Shown piece after piece: positions 52,235 to 63,500 of a stretch of DNA of 64,000 bases. This stretch comes from Silene conica. Its lineage: Eukaryota > Streptophyta > Magnoliopsida > Caryophyllales > Caryophyllaceae. Numbering within the stretch: position 1 is the first letter of the stretch; every line of letters starts with the position of its first letter. A program made the translations under genes and the position numbers. The notes beneath the pieces are model-generated. The model was not told the DNA's origin, ran no database searches, and saw nothing but the letters and a program-made list of their open reading frames with translations. The stretch is from contig CM055319.2 of assembly GCA_029255685.2 (NCBI GenBank), forward strand, positions 38,388,530 to 38,452,529. Direction: 5' to 3'.

Positions 52235-53214
52235 TCATCTCCCAACGAACCTCAAACTAGCATCATCATGAATCTCGAACTTAGAATATGATTCTGCATT
52301 ACTAGCTTGGCTCACTGCCTCACGCCACTTCTGAATTCTGGGATCATTTTTCTGGCGCTCTCGAATCTCGGAATATAACTCAGGCTCAATCGTCAAATCC
52401 CCCAAAGTCTCACCCTTCCGTATCACTACAATACCCATCTGCCCAAATTCGCGGTACATACTCATTCTCGATCTAGCTGTGCATAGAGCGTGAACAGATT
52501 TCCTACTCAATGCATCAGCCACAACATTAGCTTTCCCTTCCTTGTACTGAATCTCCATGACGAAGTCTCCAATAAGCTCGATCCACCTCCTCTGACGCAT
52601 ATTCAGCTCTCTCTGGGTATAAATGTACTTCAAAATCTTATGATCGGAGTACACCTTAAATGTAGCTCCATAAAGATAATATCGCCACAACTTAAGTGCA
52701 AAAACTACTGCCCCAAGCTCTAGATCATGCGTCGGATAATTCTCCTCATAAGGCTTCAGCTGCCTAGAAGCATAAGCAATCACTCTCCCATTCTGCATCA
52801 GCACACATCCCAAACCTTTCTTAGAAGCATCTGTATATAGACTTCGAAATTCTCACTCCCTTCTGGCAATGCAAGAGTAGGAGATGTTGTAAGACGCTCC
52901 TTCAGGTCCAGAAATGCCTTCTCACAGCTCTCATCCCACACAAACCTATTTTCTTTCCGCATCAACGAAGTCATATGCTTGGCTATCTTCGAGAAGTCTT
53001 TCACAAATCTCCTGTAGTAACCAGCCAGCCCCAAGAAACTTCGAATATCTGCCACATTCTTTGGTCTCTCCCACTTCGAAACGAGCTCAATCTTGCTAGG
53101 GTCAACAAATACACCTTCCTTAGATACCACATGGCCTAGAGAAGCAACCTTCTCGAGCCCAAATTCGCACTTACACAACTTGGCATACAACTGATGATCC
53201 CGCAGTGTCTGCAA
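52235..53214 (-). pseudogene. Gypsy E RT end and RNase H
   Basis: Two frames (52798-53214 and 52235-52813) separated by a small indel near 52838. The first holds the RT thumb ([12 protein letters not shown]). The second holds RNase H with ASRQLKPYE and [10 protein letters not shown] and the linker DALSRK before the integrase. A TGA stop ends it at 52235, and a TAG separates it from the upstream RT frame near 53222. Confidence 0.9.
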
Positions 53215-53223
53215 TACTAACCT

Positions 53224-54906
53224 CTAATGCTTTGCTTGCTCCTCTCTATTCCTTGAATACACCAAAATGTCATCGATAAACACCACCACAAACTGGTCCA
53301 GAAATGGACTAAACACTTTGTTCATTAAATCCATGAAAACAGCAGGTGCATTAGTCAAACCAAATGGCATCACCACGAATTCATAATGGCCATACCTCGA
53401 TCTGAACGCAGTCTTGTGGATATCCGCATCTTTGATTCTCAACTGATGATACCCAGACCTCAAATCAATCTTGGAAAACACACCAGCCCCACTCAATTGG
53501 TCGAAAAGATCATCAATACAAGGTAAAGGATACCTATTCTTGGTCGTCACATTATTGAGCTCCCTGTAGTCCACACACAGCCTAATGGTTCCATCCTTCT
53601 TCTTCACAACCAACACTGGTAATCCCCAAGGGGACACGCTCGGTCTCACATATCCCTTGCTTGCCAGCTCATCCAACTGCTTTCTCAACTCCTCCAATTC
53701 CTTAGGTCCCATGCGATAAGGTGCTTTAGAAATTTGCTCAGCTCCGGGCTTCAGATCAATACCAAAGTCTAAGTCCCTCTTTGGCGGTAACCCAGGAATT
53801 TCTTCTGGAAACACGTCTTCAAAATCTCTTACTATATCAGTATCACTGGCTTGGGGTGTTTCGGCAGTTATGTCTCGCACATGACACAACAGCATCTCAT
53901 CACCCCTCTTTAGGCAAGTCTTCAGGGCATTGATAGTTATTAGTTTCAGCTTAGGTTTCACGGAGTAACCCTTGTAGGACACTCTCACTCCCTTCGGTCC
54001 TCTCAAGGTAATCTTCCCTTGGTAACAATCGATATAGGCCTTATACTTTTTCAGCCAATCCATCCCCAGTATTACCTCAAAGCCCCCCAAAGGAAACTCT
54101 ATCAAGTTCGACTCAAAACTCACAGCCCCTGCTCTAATCGTTACATTGCTATAAACTTTATTACAAGCTATGGACTCACCAGAAGGTATAGTTATACAAT
54201 CAGCTATTACATTATATACATCAAGTCTTATAGCCCTAGCATGCTCCGCGGATATGCAAGAATGCGATGCACCAGAGTCAAACAAAACGAAAGTAGGAAA
54301 TGAATGTACTAGAAATGTACCAGTAACAACATGATCCACTCGGGCTGCCTCATTGCCCATCATAAACAAGGTCCCACTTTTCTTAGGCCCACTCGGGTTC
54401 ACAGATCCCGCTCCACTCTGGGTACTAGCCTCTGTTAGGGTCTTCTGGAATTTACCATTACCACTACTCTGATTTCCTTGGTAGCGATTTTGGTTGTTAT
54501 AGGTGATGTAGTTCCGCTGATAGTTGTTACCTCCAGATCGGTTATTCTCAGAATACCTCGCATTCGGCGTTCTGAATCCTCCACTTTGATTTCCCCGATG
54601 ATAAATGCTCCCAGCACTCTGAGTACCCGACCAACACTTTATCTTCTTGTGTCCCGGTTTCCCACACTTGAAACATGTAGGCACTCCACCACCAGATCCA
54701 GACATGGTTCCATTACCTCCACGGTTGGTATTGTTCCCTTGTGCACTGGTTGAGAAGAAAGAACGATACTGGTTATTCGGTTTCTTATTGCCTGAGCTTT
54801 CGGCCCCAGATTCTGCTTTCCTCTCGTCACCCTTGGCCTTCTCCTCTTCCCTAATCATATCATTGATCCTTTCCGCCTGGCCAACCCTCTCATATATATC
54901 TTCCAC
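53224..54906 (-). pseudogene. Gypsy E nucleocapsid, protease and RT
   Basis: A 560-residue frame. From the N-terminus it has a lysine- and glutamine-rich gag tail, zinc knuckle [14 protein letters not shown] about residues 77-90, aspartic protease [10 protein letters not shown] about 207, then RT with DYRELN, the DLRSGYHQ segment and FIDDILVYS near 543. It ends at TAG just after the RT catalytic site. Relative to the gag N-terminus it is in another frame, so one base was gained or lost near 54910. Confidence 0.92.
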
Positions 54907-55514
54907 AGTCGTGGGCTTAGTTGCCAGTAAACTTTCTTGATATCAATGGGCAACCCTTTCTCAAACGTAGCAGCTAACATTTCCGGTGTGTAGCCCAAGT
55001 CAGCTACATTCTCCGCCAACTGCATAAACTTACTCTGATATGCTTCCACATTCATCCCTTCAGTCATCTTGAAAGAATCGAACTCAGCTCTCAGCTTCCC
55101 TTTAACATGCTCTGGCACGAACTTAGAGGATAAAATCCCCTTGAACCCTTCCCAACTTACATATTCTGACCCAATCTCTTCAGCAGCGGCCTTGATCTCT
55201 TCTTTGTTGTTATTCCACCATAACCTAGTTGTACCCTTTAGATAGAATACAGCTTGGTCCACCTTCATCGATTCTGGCACAGACAACAGTTCGAAGATAC
55301 TCTCGAACTCTCGGCACCATTTCGCAAGCAAACTTGGTGCTTCCTCCCCATCGTACTTGGTGGGGTTGTGCCTGGAGATATTATTGCTCATTTTGGTTGC
55401 ATCTGATTGTGTATTTGCCCCAACCCTAACTAAGAGAGCGGCGTTCATAGCTAGTAGGCGATCGAGTTCCTCTTGTGAAATGTTGGCTGCATTGGGGTCT
55501 CTTCGGGGAGACAT
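54855..55514 (-). pseudogene. Gypsy E gag, N-terminal part
   Basis: I start it at MSPRRDPN (55514), since the codons upstream do not look coding. The gag domain is recognisable by AKWCREFESIFE, ATRLWW and WEGFKGILSSKFVP. It goes out of frame about 54910, and the correct continuation lies in the adjacent frame. Confidence 0.88.
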
Positions 55515-56091
55515 GTTGCTACACAAGTTTAACAAATACATGAGTATCCTAGGTCATATACTATTCCATCCTAGAATACGTAGACTAGCATGCAACTTCT
55601 TAGCATGCAGTTGATTGATACTGGCCATCACATATAACTCTACCTATAGGCTTAGGGATCATATAACCACATGCATATAACCATACAAATCAACTCATGT
55701 TCAAAACTCAGATATAAAATCATGTCCTCGATATGTAAAACAACAGTATATACAGGTAACTAATCACTTAATGTAATTCTCATGCTTCACATCATGTATT
55801 ACTAATCGCATTTCACATCCTAACTTACCTCACTCCCTTGTTGCTGAAACGTTATTCCATCATATATATACATATCTACCTTGGGTCCTTCCTTGTTCCA
55901 ATACTACCCATACTCTACATCTCTCAAGGTGACCAGGTTAGACTGAAAGGGCCAGTGGCTTGGTTTGAGGGGGCCCCTAACTCATCCTAAATCCTATGGG
56001 GCTCCTAACAGTTACTAGCCTGGGGTTCATTTTTTTTAGACTCTTCCTATGTTCATTATTGTTCATTTGGTTTGGGCCTGAGGATCGTTCT
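55515..56091 (-). other. Gypsy E leader
   Basis: A 577-bp leader between primer site and gag with no coding region or obvious repeats. Confidence 0.75.
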
Positions 56092-56102
56092 CTCTGATAC
56101 CA
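56092..56102 (-). other. Gypsy E primer binding site
   Basis: The minus strand reads TGGTATCAGAG, three bases from the LTR end. Confidence 0.88.
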
Positions 56103-56105
56103 CTT

Positions 56106-58363
56106 TGTAACACCCCCATTTACCTAGGATCCTGAACTAGGACTTCCAGGGTAAATAAGATTGTTACCATCCTGGAAAGACCAGGGTAGATACTCATAGT
56201 GAAAGATAAACAGTACTTTAAGTTATTAAACAAAATTTTTAAAAACTATTACATGTCCAAACCAAACTCCAACAACTAAAAGTAACATAAGGCTAATACA
56301 AGAAAACTAGGTGATCTATTGCTAGGCAAGTCTGGTCCAAGTCTCTCACTCCATGCCCAGATCCTAGTCCATCTGTCTTTGCCCTGAAAAAGTCTACTCC
56401 CCATTCCGGATCATCGTAGGTGAACACGAATACACTGTCAACCTCGTGGTTGAGTAGGATAACACAATAACAAAGTACAACATAGATGATATGCAATGCT
56501 ATGATATGCTCGAGCTCAATCTCAATCTCATTCTCATTCTCATTCCATTCTCAACTTCATTCTCAAACCCGTGACTCCCACCCTTACCGAACCTCCCGGC
56601 AGAGTATCATCGGCCGTCGCCGAACACCAGCATAACAGCTGAGGTCACCAGGTCTAGCCCTGCAGAGCTAGCCTGGGCCCAATAATATCTCATCATCATC
56701 TTAATCTGTAACCAATGCTCATGCCATCCTTGTGAATGCAACATTAAAATATCAACCATAAATTATCATGCTCACATAACTCATACTTACATCCATACAT
56801 ACAATGTCACATACATTCATAACACATCACAAAGTATGGTACCAGTGTATCCTACCTGGAATAACAAGTCTGAAATATGAATTCACCGTCTAGAAGTATT
56901 CCACCTCGAACTCAGTTCCTATAATATTACTTAACATCAAATACTACTCATACATCCAACATTACTAAATCACTGACTCATAATTAATTTACTTATAGCT
57001 TCTTGCGACTAAGGACAAATCAGCATGTCCGTACACGTACCAATTATTATTACCTAAATATACATATCAATTATTACCCAAATAACTTACTATATAAAGA
57101 CTTACTAATTATGGACTTACTAAAAATAGTACTTACCAAATATAACATTCCATCATTAAACAATTGTTACAGATTAATTAGAACTTACTAAAAATAAACT
57201 TGCTAAATTTAGACTTACTAATTATAACATACCAAGACAATACCCCCCACGCAATTAGAAGTAAAACACGAACAGGAAAACGCGAACAGGAAAACGCGAA
57301 CAGATCCGTACCGTTACCAACCACCCTTATTCACGCCCCTTTTGCCACCAAACGCAACCACCGCCTTCACCCATGACACCACCAGGCTCTCCTCTGAGCC
57401 ACGGTGGTTCCAGGGACGAAGCTAGTGGTTGCCGACACCGCAAACACCATCCCTTACACGATTGTATACCCAGCCTACCCAAAACAACCCGGTGTTTCAC
57501 GCTGTAACCATCAAAACGAAACTCACTTTAAAAACCTTACACACGACTAAGAACCACCACAAGAACCACCATACGACACCCCTGCATACCCCCATATAAA
57601 ATGCCCTAACACCCCTCTAAAACGTGTACCCATGAAGACTCAAGAAGGCACGAAAACAACCCACATAAAACATACTGTTCTGAAAATTAAATTACTGTTC
57701 TGAAACAAACGACTAAACGCCCGTCAACAGAGGTCCTAGGCAGCCAACGAAGACACAACAAAGATCTAAAAACGACTACTACACACCCTAGATTCATAAT
57801 ATGTGAAGATCAGAAACTTTAAGCATGATTACATAAGTGTACAAAAGCAATAAAACAGACGACAACAGAGAAGAACGAAGGGTGCGTGTGTGTACCTCTT
57901 TTTCTGCGCAAAGCTACCACCCTTAGACCACCCTAGACCATCGTGTAAACCTCCCTCACTACTCTCTGTGGCAGCTGTAGTAAGATGTGTGTGATAGACA
58001 GGGGTCGACTAGATTATGGTTATGGTTTTGGGAGTGTTTTATAAGGCTGCACACAAGGGTTTGTGAAAAATTCTGATATATGGGGATGGGCTTGCTTCTG
58101 ATTTTGAGATGGGCTATCACACTTGGCACGCACCTCGAGGTCCCCCAAAAGGTTTTAAAACCCGGTTTAAAAACTACGACTCATACTCGACACTTAACTA
58201 ACCTCATAAAAATATAAAACACCTTATGCGATCAATTAATTATCGAGTACTACGTCCAAAAACTATCTCTACGTGCCAAAATAAATACTAATAATTAAAA
58301 TAAAATACGACATATTAACACCAAAATACGCAACATATTAACACCAAAATACGAGGTATTACA
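56106..58363 (-). repeat. Gypsy E 5' LTR
   Basis: 2,258 bp from TGTAACACCCCC to GAGGTATTACA on the plus strand. It contains a CTCATT/CTCAAT microsatellite (56510-56570) and a 15-bp tandem repeat AACAGGAAAACGCG (57250-57300). I do not see the hairpin arrays or GNRA module that mark LTRs A, B and H. Confidence 0.88.
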
Positions 58364-59636
58364 CCTGAGAAATTGGAGGTGCTACTTTAGTAAGGCCTTA
58401 ATGTGAATGTTCACCTTATGATAATAAAATTTGGGATTTGAGGATTCCGAAGCGTCCCGTGGAACGAGTTTGATGGAATCGAGCTGTTTAGAATTTAAGG
58501 TTATGAATAAATTTTGTTATAGTCCCTCTATGGGAACAGGTTAAAGGATAGAAAATACCGTATCTCGAGTTTTGAGGTTCGATGTTATGGTAACGGAAAA
58601 TTTGGTTTAGAGTTTCGGAAGTGCGTGAACCTTGGTCTAGGATGCGTGCGTAAGCTTCTATTGAGTGAGAGATCCTTAATTGTTGATGAACGGATTTTAG
58701 TGTGAGCTTATCCACATGGCTGACTTCATTTTTGTGGGAATTTAGTATGAGTCGAATGTGGTGTTAGAACCCTTTCTTGGTGAGAAATGCGTTGTTCCGT
58801 GAATAAGTTAATGGTAAGAGAGATCGTGAAACCATTGTGAGTCTAGAGGTTACTTGAATCGTTCCCCATAGAATGTAAGAGGAATCTTTGTAACGATGTT
58901 TCGATTATGGATTGAGTGGTGAGTGTCTCTGTATCTTGCGGTTGTCACTGTTTTCCTTGACCTTTAGCCTGGTTGTTTTCATCCCTTCGACCCTCCCCGT
59001 TACGCTCTGTCAGTTGTGAAACTAGAAGCTTTTGGTTATTGTGTTAATAGTAATCTATATGGTTGTTTCTTCGCTCCCGGTGACCATATTTGGAATGGTT
59101 CCCTGTTGTTAACCTTAAAAGTTTGCAGTTTTTAGAAGACCTTATTTGTTCTGAGAATTTGGAACTAAAAGTTTATTTTGGAAGGTTTTACTTTAAGAAA
59201 ATAGATAATTTTTACAACCTTGTTTACCCAAGAATTTGAAATTTAACATTTGATTTACGAGAGAACCTGATTTTAAAGAGTTACATGTTTTGCAATTTGA
59301 TTAATTTCAGCGTCGAATTGTCATTTGAACTCGTTATCAGAGACGTCTAATAATCGGTACTATGCTTATCGACACCGGATTGATCTAATCTTGAACTTTT
59401 AGTTGATTTAATTTTGGGGACTTGTCACAGATTTGGAATGTCGGGCTCTTGAACGTAACGAGAACCCCAACATCCATTGACAAGACTTGTGCCTTGGAAC
59501 TATTTTGAAACCTTTTTGAGAGATAAAGTTTTGAGTTACCATAACCTAGGTAATACGTTTTGGCAGCTAGAGTCGTTTTCTTACTTATTTTCGTCTTCAT
59601 GTTTCGAGGACGAAACTTTTTGAAAGTTGGGGTGAT
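58364..59636 (+). other. Gypsy H interior, non-coding 3' part
   Basis: Resembles the gypsy A interior around 13300-14256 (for example TCGAGTTTTGAGG at 58564 and CGTAACGAGAACCCC at 59453). No gag or pol motif. It ends with TTTCGAGGACGAAAC and the purine tract GTTGGGGTGAT (59626-59636). Confidence 0.78.
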
Positions 59637-59993
59637 TGTAACATCCCGTATTTTCGTAAAAGAATATTTTAATATTTTAAATTATTTTTCGGAATATAAT
59701 ATTATTTTAATAATATTTCGTAAGTTTTATTTTAAGAATTTTCGTTAAGTTATGTCTTAAGATTTCTTTTATCTTAATATTTTTAGTTCGCTTGGCATTC
59801 CCATTTTAAGGTTTCCGTTCCACTTAATTAAGGAAACCCGACTCACTTAAATAAAAGGACACCTCCTTTCCTTCTTCTTATGACATCTCATTACCAACAA
59901 AAACACATGCACTGTAAAACAAAACCTCCATTTTTCCTTATTTTGAAAAGCTTCTAAAAGATCATCTAAAGGTTCATTTCAACTTAAATCAAG

Positions 59994-60132
59994 GTAATGT
60001 GTACATATTCGGATTCCTCTCGAAATTTCCGTTCTTCCTATCACTTTTATTTCTCAATTCTCAACGTTTCATTTCCGGGCTGTTTTTGCCCTAATTCGTT
60101 TTAGGCTTCTAATTTATTTTTTATGTTCTTAG
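59994..60132 (+). other. Candidate intron in the gypsy H LTR
   Basis: AAGGTAATG donor and GTTCTTAG acceptor, 139 bp apart, at the position matching the 140-bp candidate in gypsy A. Confidence 0.4.
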
Positions 60133-60583
60133 GAGTTGGCTTGTCGACCCCGAGGTTGATTCTTACATTGTGGAGGAAGAAATTGGAGCACAAGACGCTT
60201 GAGGTGACGATAATGAGCTTACTCGGCCTATTTGTTATATTATCATTCTTCTTGTTGTTTTTGATGTGTTCTTATGACTAGAAGCATGAAATAGGCTGCA
60301 AACATCTTTAGTATGATTATTATTCTGATTGTTATTGGAAATTTGTGTTGAAATCATCATATGGGTTGATTTTGGGAGTATACATAAAGATGGGTTTAAT
60401 TTGGGGATTTTGATGTGAATGAATTTGATATTGTTTATATGTTTCATATACTTGTTTGATGCTATAAACATGCTGGGACTGTTGAGTTGTTGTTTATAAT
60501 CATGTTTAGGAAGAATTGATGAAGGATTGGATTGTTTCTTAATGTCCAAAGTGGCGAAAAAACACGAATAGGGACTCCCAACT

Positions 60584-60777
60584 GGTAGGCCGACCGGCTG
60601 AGAGCCCTTTTAGGGTGTTCTTCGTATGATAGTGGAAGTATGTGGGATGGGGTGCTCAGCCGGGTGGCCGGCCGCCGGTCCACCCGCTGAGACTTCTTTG
60701 TATGGTTACGTAAAAGAGAAGAGGATAGGGAGATTGGTCTCCCAGCCGGGTGGCCGGCGGCCGGTCGACCGGCTGGG
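60584..60777 (+). repeat. GC-rich dyads in the gypsy H LTR
   Basis: CCCAGCCGG (60741-60749) pairs perfectly with CCGGCTGGG (60769-60777); two similar dyads lie upstream (from 60584 and from 60657). Confidence 0.82.
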
Positions 60778-60978
60778 AACCCTTCCTCATTGTTTGTTGT
60801 TTTCAAAAGGCTGTTTGGGTGGGGATGGTAGACGTTGGACCGGCTGGTAGCCCCATTCCCCTATAAAACGTGTTTTACTTATGATCGGTTTGTCCGATTT
60901 GCTTGAGACTTGTTCCACGTATCTTGTATGTTATGTCCCCGGAGTTCGGGCGGCACTATATTGGGTTCGGTAATGGAA

Positions 60979-61034
60979 TTGAGGATAGAGACCCCCCGGT
61001 CGGGCAACCGAAAGAGAAACCGGCTCTCCCTCGA
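60979..61034 (+). ncRNA. GNRA-tetraloop module, gypsy H
   Basis: Tip hairpin UCGG, loop GCAA, CCGA (61000-61011). Enclosing UUGAGG (60979-60984) pairs with CCUCGA (61029-61034), including one G-U pair. Confidence 0.65.
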
Positions 61035-61112
61035 CTTAGTTCCCGGGATTAATTAAGTGTTGATTAGAGGTTTGGAAGCAAATAGGATTAGGACTTAGTA
61101 CATGGTTGTAGG

Positions 61113-61560
61113 ACATATCGGAATATGTCTGAGTTGGGACCGCTAGAGTACGATATGTACTGATGTTTGTTGCATGTCAAGGTATGTCTGAGTTGGGACC
61201 TTTAGTTTGACATGTGCGTGTTTGTGGCATGGCGTCCATGTCCGAGCCGGGACCTCTGGACCGTTACATGTATGGATGATGCGGTGGGAGATATCTGAGT
61301 TGGGACCTCTTTCCCTCCGTGAGTTTGTGTGACTAAGGTGAATCGCGTCTGAGTTGGGACCCTGATTCACTACGAAGGGTAATGGTTATGGCTGAGTTGG
61401 GTCATTGAACCATTATTAGTTGATCGGCATCCATTCGTGCCTGAATTGGGGTTCACGAATGAATGCTAACTGGCCTTATGTACCAAGTCTACCTGAGTTG
61501 GGGTGTGGCTTGGGCACTACTGATGGTGTTTAGTTCTTTCCTGAGTTGGGGTTAGTTCTA
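61113..61560 (+). repeat. Hairpin array of gypsy H LTR
   Basis: About nine units near 50 bp with core CTGAGTTGGGACC or close variants. Arms differ completely between units yet pair. ACATATCG pairs with CGATATGT (61113-61120, 61151-61158). CATGTCAA pairs with TTGACATG (61173-61180, 61207-61214). GTGAATC pairs with GATTCAC (61338-61344, 61364-61370). TAATGGTT pairs with AACCATTA (61380-61387, 61408-61415). A 13-base arm pairs at 12 of 13 positions (61427-61439, 61454-61466). The last unit shows no clear pairing. Confidence 0.87.
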
Positions 61561-61703
61561 GATACTGCTGTTTGCATCTGCTTGCCTGACTTAGGGTACA
61601 GTGTCAGATGTTGTTGAATGGTTGTTTACCTAGAGTATTGTTTATCGTTGAGTATTGTTCGTCTAAGGCATTGGACGGCTCTTATTCTGAGTTCGGAAAT
61701 GGT

Positions 61704-61742
61704 TTGAGGAGAAAGACCCCCCGGTCGGGCAACCGGAAGGGA
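61704..61742 (+). ncRNA. Truncated GNRA-tetraloop module, gypsy H second copy
   Basis: CGG, loop GCAA, CCG (61726-61735) closed by a U-G pair; the downstream part of the module is lost at the junction. Confidence 0.55.
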
Positions 61743-61927
61743 GACGAAACCTTAAGAACGGAAATGCCAAGTAACACCCGTCATCTTAAGATGAAATAAA
61801 TCCTAAGACGGGACTTAACTGAATTTCTTAAAATATATCTTATGAAATATGATTAAATATTATTAAATTCCGAAAACCACTTTAAGTTATTAAAATATAC
61901 TTTTATGAAAAAACGGGATGTTACATA
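61743..61927 (-). repeat. Gypsy M: LTR start fragment
   Basis: Read on the minus strand it begins TGTAACATCCCG and follows the gypsy H LTR start for about 150 bp with substantial divergence. Its right edge is a normal LTR boundary; its left edge (61742/61743) is a rearranged junction with gypsy H. Confidence 0.75.
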
Positions 61928-63128
61928 TAAGCTCACGTTCCGTCGGTGCAAAGAGCAGGAGTAACATCTTTGACACTCAACAAACACGTTAGAACCTAAT
62001 AAAAGCAATCACAATACAGAATACCACTTGTCCTTAAGTATACCCCATTTCTCATTCATTATTTGGATTATTGGTCACGTTAAGTTCGGGAATTACATGA
62101 GTGTGTCGGGAGCGATAACGCTCTTATACCAACTGTAAAACCCCTCGCGGCAGCGGAAAAGATAAACAACAAACATGCCAAAAATACGCGGAATTTAAAA
62201 CGTTTTAAAGAAACATATATACTAACTTGCGAGGTGTCCTACTATAAAACTGAAATGCGGAAATAAACTGAAACATGAATAAGTATTTAAATCTTTAAAT
62301 AGAAACACAGCCCGAGATAGCATATCCCTACAGGCACAAGATTATATCAAAATAAAGGTCTAGCTAACGAATCAGGTAAGTGACATTCGAAGACGGATCA
62401 TCGCTCGCTAGCCTCATGTGAAACCCTCAGCAACACCTTCTCAAACCTACACACATATAACATGTGCGCCACAATCAGTGGGGAGTTATTAGAGATGCTC
62501 CTAGCTACTTGTTGCCACAAACACATAACATATGAATATGACTAAATCCTCAAAACTGCCTATTCCAATCATAACCACATATAAAGAATTATCATACTCC
62601 AACATAAACATAATCATGTGAGGCATTAACATATACCATCATGTGATTACTATCGATAACCACGTATCATGCATTCGTAATTACGAACTAAAACATGCTC
62701 AACAACCAATTCATCAACACAAGAGATAAGTCACCAAGTGACTCGACTCTAACAAAATAGGTCAACGAAGTGACTCTACAAACAAGGAGATAGGTCAACC
62801 AAGTGACTCGACTCCGACAAGATAGGTCAACCAAGTGACTCGACTCCGACTAGATTGGTCAACAATTTACTCGACAAGTTTACTATGAGCAAGCCGACAA
62901 TCGACTCGTCTATACAACTACGACATCCCCAATCTCAGACTATACAACCCCCAGGTAGGACGACAAAAAATGACTGTCCTAGTCTAAACTTGGCAAGACT
63001 CTCGGAGCGCAAACAAATTAAGATCCCCGATTCGACAAGTGCACAAAGCACCCCCAAGACTCGAACTAGCAAGGAACGAGATATGCCCTAAGGCGGGAAG
63101 ACAATCTAAGACCTGACCGTGAGGACCA
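61928..63128 (-). mobile_element. Gypsy J: leader and 5' LTR portion
   Basis: The minus strand shows an LTR end CGAGGGGTTTTACA (62134), a primer site TGGTATAAGAGC (62120-62131) and about 200 bp of leader (61928-62133). The LTR portion (62134-63128) has the conserved block (62461-62518) and hairpin-like repeats (62729-62839). Copia K inserted at 63128. The LTR end matches gypsy A. Confidence 0.82.
62729..62839 (-). repeat. Tandem hairpins in the gypsy J LTR
   Basis: GTCA and TGAC arms enclose ACCAAG or ACGAAG at 62761-62774, 62794-62807 and 62826-62839. AGTCA, CCAAG, TGACT is at 62729-62743. TAGGAC with GTCCTA (62956-62961, 62976-62981) is another pairing further on. Confidence 0.65.
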
Positions 63129-63500
63129 TGTGGGGAATTTCCGTCTATTCACCCTTAAAAATACAGGATTATAACGAAATTTTTACATGTGAATATCGTC
63201 ATAAAATGAAAAACAAGAAATCGAAAAGTAAAGATGCACAACCTTAGGTCCTAGCGCGAATGGCCTAAGAACAGGAATCGAAAGAGATTCCCTCCTATAA
63301 CTTGCACCCAAGATCCGTCTAAGATGATGTCGTGTGTGCTAGAAATACTCTCCAATTTCCTTACAATATGGGGAGAGCTTTTGTGAGTTTTTGATGTGAG
63401 ATCTAGGTTTTGGGAGAAGGCTGCTCTCAAAACCATAGTTTTAGAATAATAAAATACCAGTAGTTGACAAAAGGAGAATTCCTCTCCTTTTGTAACCCTA
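63129..63500 (-). repeat. Copia K LTR fragment
   Basis: Starts TGTGGGGAATTTCC and follows the copia 1 LTR for about 370 bp. The left flank is not a primer site, so this is the outer left end of an element whose remainder lies to the right of the window. Confidence 0.82.

Larger units (their letters stand above)
51554..58363 (-). mobile_element. Gypsy E: decayed gypsy element, 5' portion
   Basis: A minus-strand element with 5' LTR (56106-58363), primer site, gag, protease, RT, RNase H and most of the integrase. It is cut at 51554 by gypsy B, so its integrase end and 3' LTR should lie upstream of the window. The FDSGASHS protease and CFKCGKPGH knuckle suggest the Tekay/Del group of chromoviruses. 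CCTGA (58364-58368) is the expected target duplication. Confidence 0.9.
59637..61742 (+). repeat. Gypsy H 3' LTR, truncated
   Basis: Starts TGTAACATCCCG. It has the same plan as the gypsy A LTR: intron-like segment (59994-60132), GC-rich dyads (60584-60777), GNRA module (60979-61034), hairpin array (61113-61560) and a second GNRA module that is cut at 61742. Confidence 0.88.
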
